Shown here: positions 12,301-23,600 of the stretch, in pieces
Position numbering within the stretch: position 1 is the stretch's first letter
Layout: every line of letters starts with the position of its first letter
NCBI GenBank assembly: GCA_024345305.1
Contig: BRON01000002.1
Location: forward strand, 1,922,001 to 1,986,000
Direction: 5' to 3'
From: Mrakia gelida
Lineage: Eukaryota; Basidiomycota; Tremellomycetes; Cystofilobasidiales; Mrakiaceae
DNA length: 64,000 bases
Notes under the pieces: generated by a model
The model's input: the letters and a program-made list of their open reading frames with translations, nothing else
What the model was told of the DNA's origin: nothing
Databases searched by the model: none
Program-made: the position numbers and the translations under genes

Positions 12301-13165
12301 GACCTTTTCATCATCATCCCCATCGCTGTCGCTAGTGAGTCGTCTCCTTGCTCGTTCAGCGTTCGAGGCGAGCAAATGTTGACGCGTCCTCCGTTTTCTC
12401 TTCTTCAAGTGGGTCGAACTCTCCCTTCCCCGGAGATCCACCACAAGAGGCCGACTGGTTCTCTCGTCTCCAAGAGGGTCCTCACCAGTATCATCACTCA
12501 GACTCTCATCAACGGAATTGTTCAGCTTTCGGTCTTCTTCCTCGTCAAGCAGCAGCCTTGGTGCGTCTCCCTCTTCTGTCCCTCTCTTCCCTTCCAGCCT
12601 TCGACCTGAGAGAGCTCATCGTACATTCTGCGCTTCGATTTATCCAGGTACGAAGAGCCCGAGGTCAACGTAGACAAGCTCGAGACGCTCAACTTCGAGA
12701 ACACGGCGCTGTTCCTCGTCTCGTCCTTCCAGTACATCCTCATGGCCGCCATCTTCTCGGTTGGACCTCCCTACAGGAAACCTCTTTACTCCAACTGTTA
12801 GTCGAACTCTTACTCCCTTCACACACCTGTTTCTCGACTGACACGAATCGTTCCGATTTCCAGTCTCCCTCATCGCCTGCCTTACCGTCCTCACCGGATT
12901 CTCGTCCTACATCCTCCTCTTCCCCTCGATCCCCGTCTCGCTCTTCCTCGACCTCATGGACATCGACATGGGATTCAAGCTTCAGCTTCTTGGTATCGTG
13001 GTCATCAACGCTCTTGCGTGTGTGCTGAGCGACAAGTTCGCGGAGGGGTGGATCGTGAAGGGCTGGACGAGGAGTAGAAACTGGTGGAGAGGGAGGTCGT
13101 CGAACAGGAGTCGGAGGAGAACGACGGGGGGGAAGTTGTACAAGGCTGTGGAGAGTCGGTTGTAG
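6387..13165 (+). CDS. YPK9: P5B-type P-type ATPase (Ypk9/ATP13A2-like)
   Basis: Vacuolar/lysosomal transport ATPase. Relatives ATP13A2/3 export polyamines and influence metal tolerance. The N-terminus ([10 protein letters not shown]..., about 300 residues) is Ser/Arg-rich and disordered. The ATPase core follows with all signature blocks: actuator [11 protein letters not shown] (codons near 9050), [15 protein letters not shown] in the membrane (PPALP marks P5B; P5A enzymes have PPELP), the phosphorylated aspartate in [15 protein letters not shown] (Asp codon 9995-9997), [16 protein letters not shown], and the hinge [18 protein letters not shown], whose exons span about 11750-11860. C-terminal membrane helices run to TAG at 13163-13165. 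It has many introns, all with standard signals, and no frame damage. The product is well over 1,400 residues, as in the family. Ser-rich insertions occur in the P domain near 10450-10560. The transported substrate is inferred from family only. Confidence 0.95.
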
Positions 13166-13346
13166 ATAGATTAGAGATCTTGATTCGGACTTGCTTCTTG
13201 CGGAGGGAAAGCTGCAAACGAAAGAAAAAGAATGAGGACGACGCGATCGATCGTCGGCTTGAAGCAGAGGAGGAAGGGAGGCGAGCTCGACTGCCGCCAA
13301 CCTTCGTCCTCTCCTTCCTTCCCCTCCTCAGCCTCGTTTCTCGAAG

Positions 13347-16300
13347 ATGGACGACCTCAACGACCTCGTATGGACTAGTCCACCATCCTCTACCAACAAA
13401 CAACCACTCCCCAACTCGTCTCGGACGGGTTCTCCGTTCTCTTCGTTCGACATGCTGGCGAACACCTCGAACCGGTCCTACTCTCCTTCCCCTTCGTTCA
13501 CCAACGCTCCCTCCTCCTCCTCCAACCTCAAACCATCACCAGCAGCTCCGGCACCACGCTCAGCAGCATCCTCGGACGCTTTCGCTTCTTTACTATCCCT
13601 CGGAGGGTCGAATGGGTCTTCTTCGAACGGATTGTCGATGGCCGAGAAGGCAGCGAAGCTCGCGGACGAGGCGAGAAGGAAGAAGGAAGCGGAAGCGAAG
13701 GCTTTTGCTGGTCAGGGAGCTTTCTGGGACAAGTTTGGAGGGGGAGAAGGACCAGTCTCGTTGGGAGCACCCATCAAGAGTCCAGGAGCTGTAGGGGGAG
13801 GAGGAGGAGGAGGGCTGTCAGCTCCGTTGGCACTTCCTCAGAGGATCTCCTCGCCTTCCCTCGTTCCCTCCCGTCCAACTTCATCAGCCAGCAACAACAG
13901 CAGACCAGCCTTCTCACCCTCCATATCCAACAAGACCCCTACTCCACTCGCCTCGCCTTCGAACGACCTCTGGAGCGAGTTCGACAGCCTCTCGTCACCT
14001 CCCTTGCGTCCCTCGTCCTCAGCTTCCACCTCCATCTCCTCCAAACCTCCTCCTCCAAAGGCCACCGACTCCTCCTTCGACTCCTTCGACCTCTTCGAGG
14101 ACCTCACCGTCACCTCCAAACCAAGTTCATCCCAACTCCAACCTCCTGCCTCCTCCTCACGCCGGTCAACTCCCACAGCTGAACGGAACCCTCGGACCCT
14201 CACCCCTGGAGATCACGATTTCGGAAACAGAGAGGACAGAGACGACGACGACGGTTGGGGAGGAGAGGATGCTGGTGGTCTGCTAGGTGGGAACGAGTCT
14301 GAAGACGACGACTTTATGGGAGCTTTCAACCAGAAACCCAAGGTTCGTCTCGATCGTGCTCGTGTGAGCTCTCGCTTCCTCCTTCCCCTCGTTCGAGCTG
14401 ACCTCCCTCCCTCCTCCCTCTCGAACTCAGCCTTCGGACTCTCGCTCTCGCACCACCACCTCCAACTCCTCGTCCCAACCCCCACCTCCATCATCCTCTC
14501 GTCGTCCAGCCTCTCCTCCACCTCACATCCTCGGTCAAATCGTCGAAATGGGCTTCTCCCTCTCCCAAGCTCGAAACGCTCTCGCTTCAACTCCCAGCGG
14601 TCTCGACGTCCAAGTCGCACTCGAGATGCTCATCTCCGAGAGTCAAACCTCTGCTCCTCCACCCGACGAAGCGTCCAGAGGGTTCGAGTCGGACGAGGAA
14701 CGAAGTCGCCGAGAAGAAGAGGAAGCAGCCGAGCGTCGTCGTCGTCGTCGGAGAGGTCCCGCTCGAGGAGGTGAAGCGGCTGGTCCCTCGTCGTCCTCAG
14801 CAGCTGGATCAGGAGCCTCAACACCTCTCAGCGACTCGCTCTCGGCTGCTCAGATCCAGGATCAAGCGAGCAAGCTCCTCGCTTCGACGAACCTCCTCGG
14901 ACAGAGCATGTTCAACCGAGCGAACGCGTTCTGGAAGGAGGGGAAGACGCAGGTTCAGAAGGCCTACGAGGAGAGGCAGAAGGCTGCTGAGGCGGCGGCT
15001 GGAGGTGCTGGGAAGGCTGTGGATGGGAGGCCGAAGTGGATGGTGGATGCGGAGGCGTTCGAGGCGGAGGAGCGAGGAGGAGGAGGAAGCGCGTCGAACG
15101 GAGGAGGAGGAGGATTCAGGGATGGAGACGATGAGGAGGAGGGACCTCGGCCGTCGAGATCGAATGGGAAGAAGCCAGCCCAGTCGACGGAACTTCGGTC
15201 AGCCCCGCGACAGCAACGAGAGCAGCCTCAGGTCGCGTCGACTTCAGCAGCTTCAAAGGTCGCGTCTCTCTTCGGCGACGACGAACCCGTCTCTCACGTC
15301 GCTCCCAACCGCCGTAGGCCAGCACCCTCCACCTCCACCAGTAACGGATCAAGTCGAGCTCAACCCTCGTCGGTATCAAGGTCTTCCACTCCAGCACCTC
15401 CAGCAGCTCCTCTTCGGAAACGAGACATCGTCTCCTCCTCTCCCTCCGCTCTCGAAACAGCCACCTCCCATCGAACCAAAGGAAACGACCACTTCAAACT
15501 CGGTCGATTCGGAGACGCCGAAGCAGCCTACACCTCCGCTATCGACTCCCTCCCCTCAGGGCACCTCCGTCTCCTCCCTCTCCTGAACAACCGAGCTGCC
15601 GCGCGTCTCAAGAACGGAGATCACTCAGGTTCGGCAGCCGATTCGACGGCCGTCATCAACCTCGTCGGACTAGACTACCACCCTTCCAAGGAACATCCTC
15701 TCCCTTCGGACCTCGCAGACCTTCAGCTCGGCGAAGCACTCGTCAAGGCGCTTTCGAAGAGAGCGGCCGCGTCCGAAATGGGAGAGAAGTGGGAGAAGGC
15801 GAGGGAGGATTGGGATCTGCTTGGGAAGTTGGATGTGGGTGGAGCGGCTGGACAGGCGGCCAAGATCCCTGCTATGGATGGGGCGAGACGGTGTAGGAAG
15901 ATGACGGACGTGATGAACGGGAAGAAGGAAACACCACCCGCACCCTCCTCTCGACCTCCTCCTCCTCCCAAACCCTCCTCCCACGCCGCCCGCCGCCACC
16001 CAACCAAATCAGCCGCTCCCCCTCCTCCTCCTCCCCCATCCTCCACCAAACCCTCCGAAGCTCTCTCCCGCCTCCAAGCGACCAACGAAGCTCAAGAATC
16101 CGAAGACCTCCTCCGTTCCCAGCTCAAAGACTCGGTCGAAGCCCGCTTGCTCGCCTGGAAAACCAACAAGGAAACCAACATTCGGGCGCTCATCGCTTCC
16201 CTGGATAGTATCCTCTGGCCGGAACTCGGGTGGGTGAAGGTTGGGATGCACGAGTTGGTGATGGACAAGCAGGTCAAGATGAAGTACACGAGAGCGATCG

Positions 16301-16537
16301 CGAAGGTGCATCCGGATAAGCTGAACGCGGGGAATACGACGGTGGAGCAGAGGATGATTGCTGGGGGGGTGTTTGGGGTGTTGAATGAGGGTGAGTGGTG
16401 TTCTTGTCTTTCGTTCTTGGTTGGGTGGTGGGTCGGGAGAGGTGAGCTGGAGGGAGTCGCGTCGAAACGAAACGGGAACTGACCCTCTTTCCCTCTTTGG
16501 TTCGTTTCGTTCAGCTTGGAACGCTTCTCAGAACTAA
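13347..16537 (+). CDS. SWA2: Auxilin-like clathrin-uncoating cofactor Swa2 (UBA-TPR-J)
   Basis: Recruits Hsp70 to clathrin-coated vesicles and drives uncoating. Domain order matches Swa2. First comes a long disordered N-terminal region with clathrin/adaptor-like short motifs (FWDKF, DLWSEF, DLFEDL). A UBA domain follows (HILGQIVEMGFSLSQARNAL, exon from about 14430), then coiled Glu/Arg-rich linkers and a TPR block (HRTKGNDHFKLGRFGDAEAA and following). A Pro-rich linker leads to a C-terminal J domain with the HPD tripeptide (AIAKVHPDKLNAGN, about 16290-16330). The last intron splits an Ala codon, giving the ending NEAWNASQN and TAA at 16535-16537. The gene has three exons, a normal structure here. 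The length (about 1,000 residues) exceeds yeast Swa2 because of the disordered parts. It follows the ATPase gene on the same strand, with 181 bases between. Confidence 0.93.
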
Positions 16538-16780
16538 GAGAGCGTGAGGATAGGTAGTTTACACTAGATCTTTCTCGAAGGGACTTTGTCGACGTATTGT
16601 TTTTGTCTGCTCGAACGCGACGCTCGAAAGAAGAAGGACGTGTTTGCATACTCGAAACGAGACGAACAACAGACCCAAAAGCTTAAGCTAAACGAAATCG
16701 AAGGATGATAAGACAACTGCTACAACCCCTACCCCTACACCCAGTCCTGCGTATCCTTCCCCTCGCCAACCCAACCCAAC

Positions 16781-17367
16781 CTATCCAACGAGGTGCAAAT
16801 CGGCAACGAAACTCTCTCCACCCTCGGACGGGCCTCGCTCCACCCTGAGTCGAAGAACGAGGTTCTGATGCGAGGGGAGAGGAGAGCTGTAGTCGTTGGC
16901 GGTCATTTGGAAGAGGAGGAACTGGTGGTAATCCTGGAGACGCGTGGCGAGCAGGGGAAGTAGGTCAGAAACGGATCGAATCGAAGTCGTATCGAGAGAA
17001 AGAGAAGAGAGGGACGAGAACTCACCGCCGCTGAGTCGCAAGCTCTGACGACCTGCATGTGCTGAGTTGGGTTGGGGACAACGATATCGATTCGACCGAC
17101 GATTTGGAGGTTCTGATCGTCGAAGGTGGGGGAGGCGAAGAAGTCGAGGGTTGGAGGCCGGAGGACGGGGTCGAAGCGGGCGTGGACGCTGGGGAAGGGA
17201 TGAGAGAAGGACGATCAGCGTTTATATCTCTCGCATACCTTCGTAAAAAAAAGAGAGAGGAGAGGAAGACGGGACAATACTCGCTCTGATCTCAGGTGAA
17301 CCATTCCCTCGATGAGCTCGACACGCGTCGTTCCGTTCTCCTGATCTCCCGCCATCCTCACGATCAT
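16781..17367 (-). CDS. Small protein of unknown function
   Basis: Three exons on the minus strand. Exon 1 starts at ATG 17367 (or in-frame ATG 17355) and reads GDQENGTTRVELIEGMVHLR and so on. A GTCCCG intron leads to exon 2 (from 17188), with FVHARFDPVLRPPTLDFFAS and IVGRIDIVVPNPTQHMQVVR. The last exon reads DYHQFLLFQMTANDYSSPLP and ends FVADLHLVG at TAG 16781-16783. The mix of hydrophobic and polar residues looks like a folded beta-rich domain of about 150 residues, and I do not recognise it. The start lies only about 10 bases below the stop of the RING gene on the same strand and in another frame. It may therefore be the 3' part of that gene, joined by an intron I could not place. The start codon is uncertain. 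Confidence 0.5.
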
Positions 17368-17376
17368 CGACCCTCT

Positions 17377-20300
17377 TCAAGGTGCTCTCCCTCCACTACC
17401 GCTTCCATTCCCTCCTCCTCCCATCATCTCTCCGGATCCCGTCGAAGGTCCACCACCTCCTTCCCCTCCCATCACGATCGTCTCAAACTCTCCCTGATCT
17501 CCTCCCTCCTCGACGCGTCCTCCCTCCCCTCCTCCCCCTCCCTCTCCTGCACCCTCTCCCTCTCTCATCATCATCGACGCCCCATCACCACCGTAGTACG
17601 ACGCCTCCGTGTTGAGATCCGACCCCGGTTCCATCGACGGTCGAGCCAACGAAGGTTCAGGCGACGCGGACGGGAAGTTGAGGAACTCCTGACTGTCGGT
17701 CTGGAGATGAGGAGGGATCGACGAGGGAGGGATGGGAGGAAAAGAGATGGTAGGGTTGATTCGGAACTGAGGGGTTGGATGCTGGCTGTGGTAGGAGGCG
17801 AGTTGAGGGCTGATCGAGTGGTAGTGTTGCTGCTGAGGATGAGGGTCGGAGACGACGCGGGAGAGGGGAGGAGGAGGTCGATACTGGACGATTGAGGGGT
17901 CTTGCATTTGCTGAGGAGGAGGGAGGCTTTGATACTGCTGCTGCTGCATCTGAGACTGCTGTTGACGTCGAGCGTAGTCGTGAATCTGCTGTTGAGGGCT
18001 GACGTCCGGAGGGGAGGCGAGGTGGGATGGGTGAGGCTGTTGGAGGGGGATTCGGGAAGCTCCTGTGACTCGAGCGATGATTTCGTGAGCATCTGGGAGA
18101 TCGAAGAGAGAAGAAAGAAAAGAGAAGGGGTCGAGGAAAAATCAGAGCGAGAAAGACGAAGGGAGGGTGCGAGATGCGACAAGAAACTCACCGGGATTGA
18201 CGATAGCTATCAACCCGTACCTCGGAGACCCGTCGTGATTCTGGCCCAGCGGCAGGACATCGAAGAGGATGTGAGCGTTCCCTTCGAGGTCTGGAGCGTT
18301 GGGCAGGACGATTCCAAGTGCTCCCTTCGAGACGATGGTTTGACAAAGCTGCTCGACCATCCCTGGCGCTCGACGGATCTGCTCCAGCTGAGGTTCGCTG
18401 ACGCTTCGAACGGTCGCGTTGGCTTCCGTGGTCGGGCGGAAGTGAAGGACTTGAGTCGAGGGACTGATGGGACCGATGCGATGGACGAAGACGAAGTTTC
18501 GCAGGGAGATGGGGTGAGGGAGGAGACCGTGAGGGATGTGAGGTTGATGACTGAGGATGTGAGATCGAAAGGACAGAGAAATGGTCAGCTAGTTCCGCTC
18601 GGCATGGGGCAAGAGAAGGAGGAACGTTGGGCAAAAGCACGCGGAGGACGAGGGTGAGAAACCGACGCGACGCGTCGACACAAACGAGGTTCGAGAACTC
18701 ACCTGCCCAACGTCCAACCCTCGCAAGGAACCAGAACCTGGCCTCCTCCGTGTGCTGGTATAACCAGATCTCCAACCCAAAGCCTCTCCGATCCTCCAGG
18801 TTCCCTCGAGGGCTGCTCTCCGTACGATCCCATCCTTCTCGGTTGCGGAGGAGGAGGTTGAGCTTGACCTTGTTCCGACGGGTATCCTCCTGCTCCTTGT
18901 CCCTGACCGACTCGAGTTTCCGTTTGCGGAGTAGGGTAGTTCGACGATGGCTGTTGCTGCTGCTGAGAAGGGGTTCGAAGCTGATGGGAGGGGACGGGCA
19001 GAGTTCGCGAGGGAGTCGAGGAGGGTTGTGGTTGCTGCTGTTGCTGGAGAGGTTGATTCGACGACGACGAGCTCGAGGACGACGTTCGAGGATGGATGGG
19101 TGCTTCTGCTGCTGGGAGTGACTCCTTGTCGATGGTTCCGTAGCTGAGATGGTTGAAGGCTGGGATGGCTTTGAGGAAGGACTCGACGGAGGGCTTGCGG
19201 TCGAACATCCTGAGGAACGAACGAGACGAACGCGGAACGCACCCAGCAGAGTCAGCTTCCTTCTCCTTTTCATCTTCAGACCCTCAAAGAGAGGTAGAGA
19301 AGCACAAGACTCACGCTTGTCGAATCTCTCTACTTCGATGAGCGTAAGTCGACGTCGAGAGAGCGAGAACACGCGTTCGAACCTCCTGATCCTTCCCCTC
19401 CCACTTCCCAACTCCCTTAACCGTCTGTCCACAGTCCGGGAAGGGACAGACGATGACCTTGGAGGCGGTGGGAGAGGAGACGATGTGAAGGAGGTGGGAG
19501 AAGAGGCAGTCGAAGCACAGGAGATGTCTGTGAGGTGAGTGAGAGGTGAGAGACGCGACGAGTCAGCTCGAGCTTGTTCGACTGAGTCTTCTCGAGCGAG
19601 GATCGTCGACTCACCTGCATGGGATGATGACGCTGAAAAGACGAATATACGAGAGGAGTCAGCGGGGGTAGAGAAACGAGGGAGAGCAGAGGAAGGGAAG
19701 GCAACTCACTGACTCCCGACTCTGTTCGACGAAACCGAAGAGAACGCGTGAGGTCAACCCATCGTCTCTCGCAACCAGCGAAAGGCAACTCACAGGACAT
19801 CCTTACACCTACAGACCCAAAGCCCAAATGCGCCTTCAGTCAGCTCTCTCTCTCTCTCTCTCTCGTACAAAAAGAACAGACGGCGAGCTCCCCTCCCTCC
19901 CAATCGAAACCTGAAACGAGCGAGCTCAACGAGCGGAAACCGTCACTCACGTCTCGCACAAATCCCTAGTAACCTGCAGTCCCGACCTAGCCAACGCAGC
20001 CTGAGCACCTTTCCCTGTAGGTTCAGCTCCCCCTCCTCCTCCTCCTCCTCCTCCTCCTCCTCCGGCTGAAGTTCCTGTGGTGCTGGTGCTGGCAGAACGC
20101 TTCCTCTTGGGCTCTCGCTCTCGCTCTCCCTCTCGCTCTCCCGACGACGGCTCCTCCTGCTTGACTTTCGACGTCCCTCCTCCTCCTCCTCCGCCCAACG
20201 ACTTCCTCTGCTTGGACGCTGCTGGATGAGGAGTAGGATCAGGTTGAGGAGGAGGTGGGGGTGGGGGAGGTTGCTGGTCGTCGTCTGTGAGAGGAGAGTC

Positions 20301-20448
20301 GGAGCGGTGAGAGTAGGAGTCGGGTTGAGAGGCTACGAAACGAAAGATGGGGAGGGACGAGCAGGAGGAGAGAGTCAGCTTCGGGGAGAAGATCTTCAGA
20401 TACGAGTCTAGCAGAGATGAGCTTACTTTGACGAGAAGAACGACGCAT
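17377..20448 (-). CDS. RING-finger protein with Gln-rich linkers and a SPOC/ACID-like region
   Basis: Probably a nuclear E3 ligase or transcription-linked factor (inference). Exon 1 is MRRSSRQ (20448 down). A Pro-, Gly- and Lys/Arg-rich region follows, including RKSLGGGGGGGTSK and PKRKRSASTS, a possible nuclear signal. The RING is built over several tiny exons (15, 12 and 18 bases at 19794-19808, 19710-19721 and 19615-19632). Together they give CETCKDVLVGSHVIIPC, then RHLLCFDC and later CPFPDCG, a C3HC4 pattern. After Ser/Gln-rich stretches comes a folded segment, LWVGDLVIPAHGGGQVLVPC, then RNFVFVHRIGPISPSTQVLH and GALGIVLPNAPDLEGNAHIL ... YGLIAIVNP. This resembles the SPOC or Med25-ACID beta-barrel in pattern (weak). 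The C-terminal tail is Gln/Pro/Gly-rich, with TGA at 17377-17379. All joins keep phase. I know of no named ortholog. Confidence 0.75.
20028..20063 (+). repeat. (TCC)n trinucleotide repeat encoding a glycine run
   Basis: Tandem TCC/CCT units on the + strand, coding for about twelve consecutive Gly codons on the minus strand inside the RING gene. Such tracts vary in length between strains. Confidence 0.85.
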
Positions 20449-20672
20449 AGCTCTGTTTGAAAAGAAGATGGTGGTTGGAAGGGGAAAAGGCGAAGGAAAC
20501 GAACGAACGAAATTATGTGAAAGGACGGAGGGGAGGGAGGCGAGCGCGGGAGAGATGAGTTTCTGATGAAGGCTCGCTCGCCCCCCTCTCTTCGTCCCTG
20601 TTCACTTTTGACACGCGCGACTGACTTCACCCATCTCTCGTACGTCAGAGGAAGAAAAAGAAGAAAAACTTC

Positions 20673-23600
20673 TCATGGATCCAGGTGATCCTCTACTAGA
20701 TCGCTCGCCTCTGTCGTCTCCCTCGCCTGCTCGTCTTCTCCCGCTCCCTCCTCCACCAGACCCGTCACTCCCTCGTCCTCCTCGATCGGGATGCTCGGTA
20801 GCTCGCTTTTCTCGCCCTTCTCACTCTCCTTCGGAGGTATTGACGGGGGTGAACTCGATGATGGTAGATCCTCGGAGGCGGAGGGCGGTGGTAAGGGCGG
20901 AAGATCCGATGAAACAGAGGGAGGAGATGGTGATGTCGGAGGAATGGGTGGGAGGTCCGACTCTCGAGAGGGTGGAGGAGGAGGAGGAGGTGAAGATGGG
21001 TCGTCGATGGTGGTGGGTGGAGGAGATGATGATGGTGGTGGTGGTGGTGAAGTAGGATCAGGAAGCGGAGGGAGAGGCGGGAGAGGTGAAGGAGGGAGGT
21101 AAATGCCTGCTGGAGAGGGCGAACTGGACGACGCGGAGGGTTCCTCGATCTTCACCTCCTCCTCCTCCTCCTCAGGTTTCGAGACGACGACCTGCACCCC
21201 CTCCGTCTCCTTCTCCTTCTCCTCATCCGCAAGCTCCGAGACGGGAGTTCCGATCCCAGACGAGCCCAGCGTGCCTCCGAGCAGCTCTGGATCCCTCCCT
21301 CCAACGAGCTCCTTCTCCACTCCTCCAGACGGCGACGACGGTCCTCCTGAGTCGCTCCGTTGACTGACTCGTCGCATGAGCATCTTCATACTCGCTCCGA
21401 CGGGGAGACGAGGCGTGGACTTGTCCTTGACGAGGGTGACGAGGAGGGCGGAGATGGGAGTCGTGTTCGGGAGGATGGAGAGTTTGGATTGGAGATGAGT
21501 CGCGTCGAGGAGGAGACTGTTGGCGAGGAAGGGAAGAGAGGGAGAGAGATATTGTTAGCAAGTGTTAATATAGTCGATGGGGCGATGGAGAGATGGAACA
21601 AAGAGACGAGCGAGACGCGAAAGAGGAAAGGACGACAGCAACTCACCGAGCCTTCGCGTCCTCGCTCCTGAGTTCGATGCCTTGATAGGCTTCGGAGAGA
21701 CCGTGGTTGATGGAGGCGAAGACTTGGGAGGATACAGACTGCAGAACAGGACAAGGAAAGGGTCAGCTCCGAAAGACGAGCAAGATGAAGGGAACAGCAA
21801 GCGACTCACCTCGACCGTCTGATCAGGAAGATACCTCGACAGAATCTTGTGCAGCTGAGTCGTCTCCTTAACCAGCAGCTCGATGTACTCGTTCGGCTTC
21901 CCTGGTCGTCGAGAAGGTGCTTCCCATTCGATCTCCTGCAATGACGAAGAAGAAACGACAGTGAGGGTCAGCTCGAGTCGAAGGACGCGACTTCCCAAAT
22001 CGAAGACAAAACTCACTCTCAAAGCCTTGAGATGGAGCGAGAGACGATCTCCCATGATGGCAACTAGCTTGGAGTGGATCTCGTTCTGATGCTCTTGGTA
22101 GTCCTGAGGAGAGCGAAGGGGGATAAGGTCGCGTCAGACGAGGTCGAAGGCAGAGGCGAGACTGGAGAGAACGAGCAACTCACTCGTTTCAGCTTGTCAA
22201 ACTCGACCAGCATGACGGCCTGCTTGGGGTTGAGATGCCGACGAAGAGTCTCTCGGATGTAAGGGATGAGAGCGATCATGATCGAGAGGGATTGGGAGGC
22301 GAGGGCTGAAGCGAAACGAGACGAGAAAAGAGTCAGCTTTGAAGCGAGACAGATCGAGGGGCAGAAAAGACGCGTCTGTAACTCACCGAGATGCTTCGCT
22401 GTGATGTTCTTGAGTCCAGCTGACCTCATGGCACCGGCTCCAAGAACGACTTGACAGGTTCGAGAGTTGAAGGACTAGCAGCAGAGGCAAAGAAACGAAG
22501 GTCAGCGCGTTTCGTCGAACGCACGCGTCGAAGCAGAGGAGAGAGCGGACGACTGACCTTGAGGAACTCGATAATCTTCGACATCGCATCCGTCGTCAGC
22601 AGATCGATGTTGATCACGATCTTGATGTAGTCGAGAAGAAGTTCCAGCGTCCCCAACGTCGCTCCAACGACGAAGTACGACCGATCCTCGATCTGGAGGT
22701 GCTTCTTGTTGCCCGCAGATGGCGGTGTCGTTCCGTTGCTGGTTCCGTTGGTCGACGATGGCTTGGAGGGAGTAGGTGGTCCGGAAGATGAGGTAGTGGA
22801 GATGATGACGAGTTCGGATGGATCGGTGACGGCGGATTCGAGTAGGAGGTCGACGACGTGTTGCTGAGCAGGAGTGGTTTCCTCAGGAGCCCAGAGCTCG
22901 TTCTCGACCAGACGGGCGGAGGTGGAGACCCGTTGGGAGTGATAGGTTTGCAGGAAGGTTTTGGCCTGGACGAGGAAAGGAATACGAACGCTGTTAGCGA
23001 AGGCACGCGACGAAGGGAGTTGCGACGAAGGAGAAGAAACGCACCTGAACGACCATCGTCCCTCTCAGCCCAACGATCATCTTCCTACAGATCACCTCAC
23101 ACGCCACCACGAAGCTCCAAGCCTCACTGAACATCTCGAGGAACTGTCCGAGCTGCAGAGCTGCGTGCTGCTCGTTCCGCACTCCGATGATCTTGGACGC
23201 TCTCGAGTTGGCGAGTTCGGACGCGGTCGAGAGGACGTCGGAGAGGTCTCCTTTGATGGACGGAAGGGTGGAAAGGAGGGAGGAGTTGAGAGTGCTAGAT
23301 AGCAACAAAGAGAGGAGGAACGAAGTCAGATGATGTCGAGGAAGAAGGGAGAGAGGGAACGAAGACTCACCTCGCGTCCTCGAGAATCGATTCAATAGCC
23401 TTCGAGAACACCTCGATGGTCCTCACACAAGCAATGAGACCGGAGAACATAGCCTTCTCGATAGCGAGGAACTCCGAGTGATCGAGATCCTTGAGAGCTT
23501 TGACGAGAGGAGCTCTGCAAAAAGCGAAGACGAAACGAGACGCGTCAGTTCTGCTTCGCCTCTGCTTCCATCCTCCCCACAAGCCCCCCCGCCCCCCCTC

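Noticed and set aside
17296..17895. Plus-strand open frame of about 200 residues
   Set aside because: It is antisense to the Gly/Gln-rich end of the RING gene and consists of Ser/Arg/His shadow sequence.
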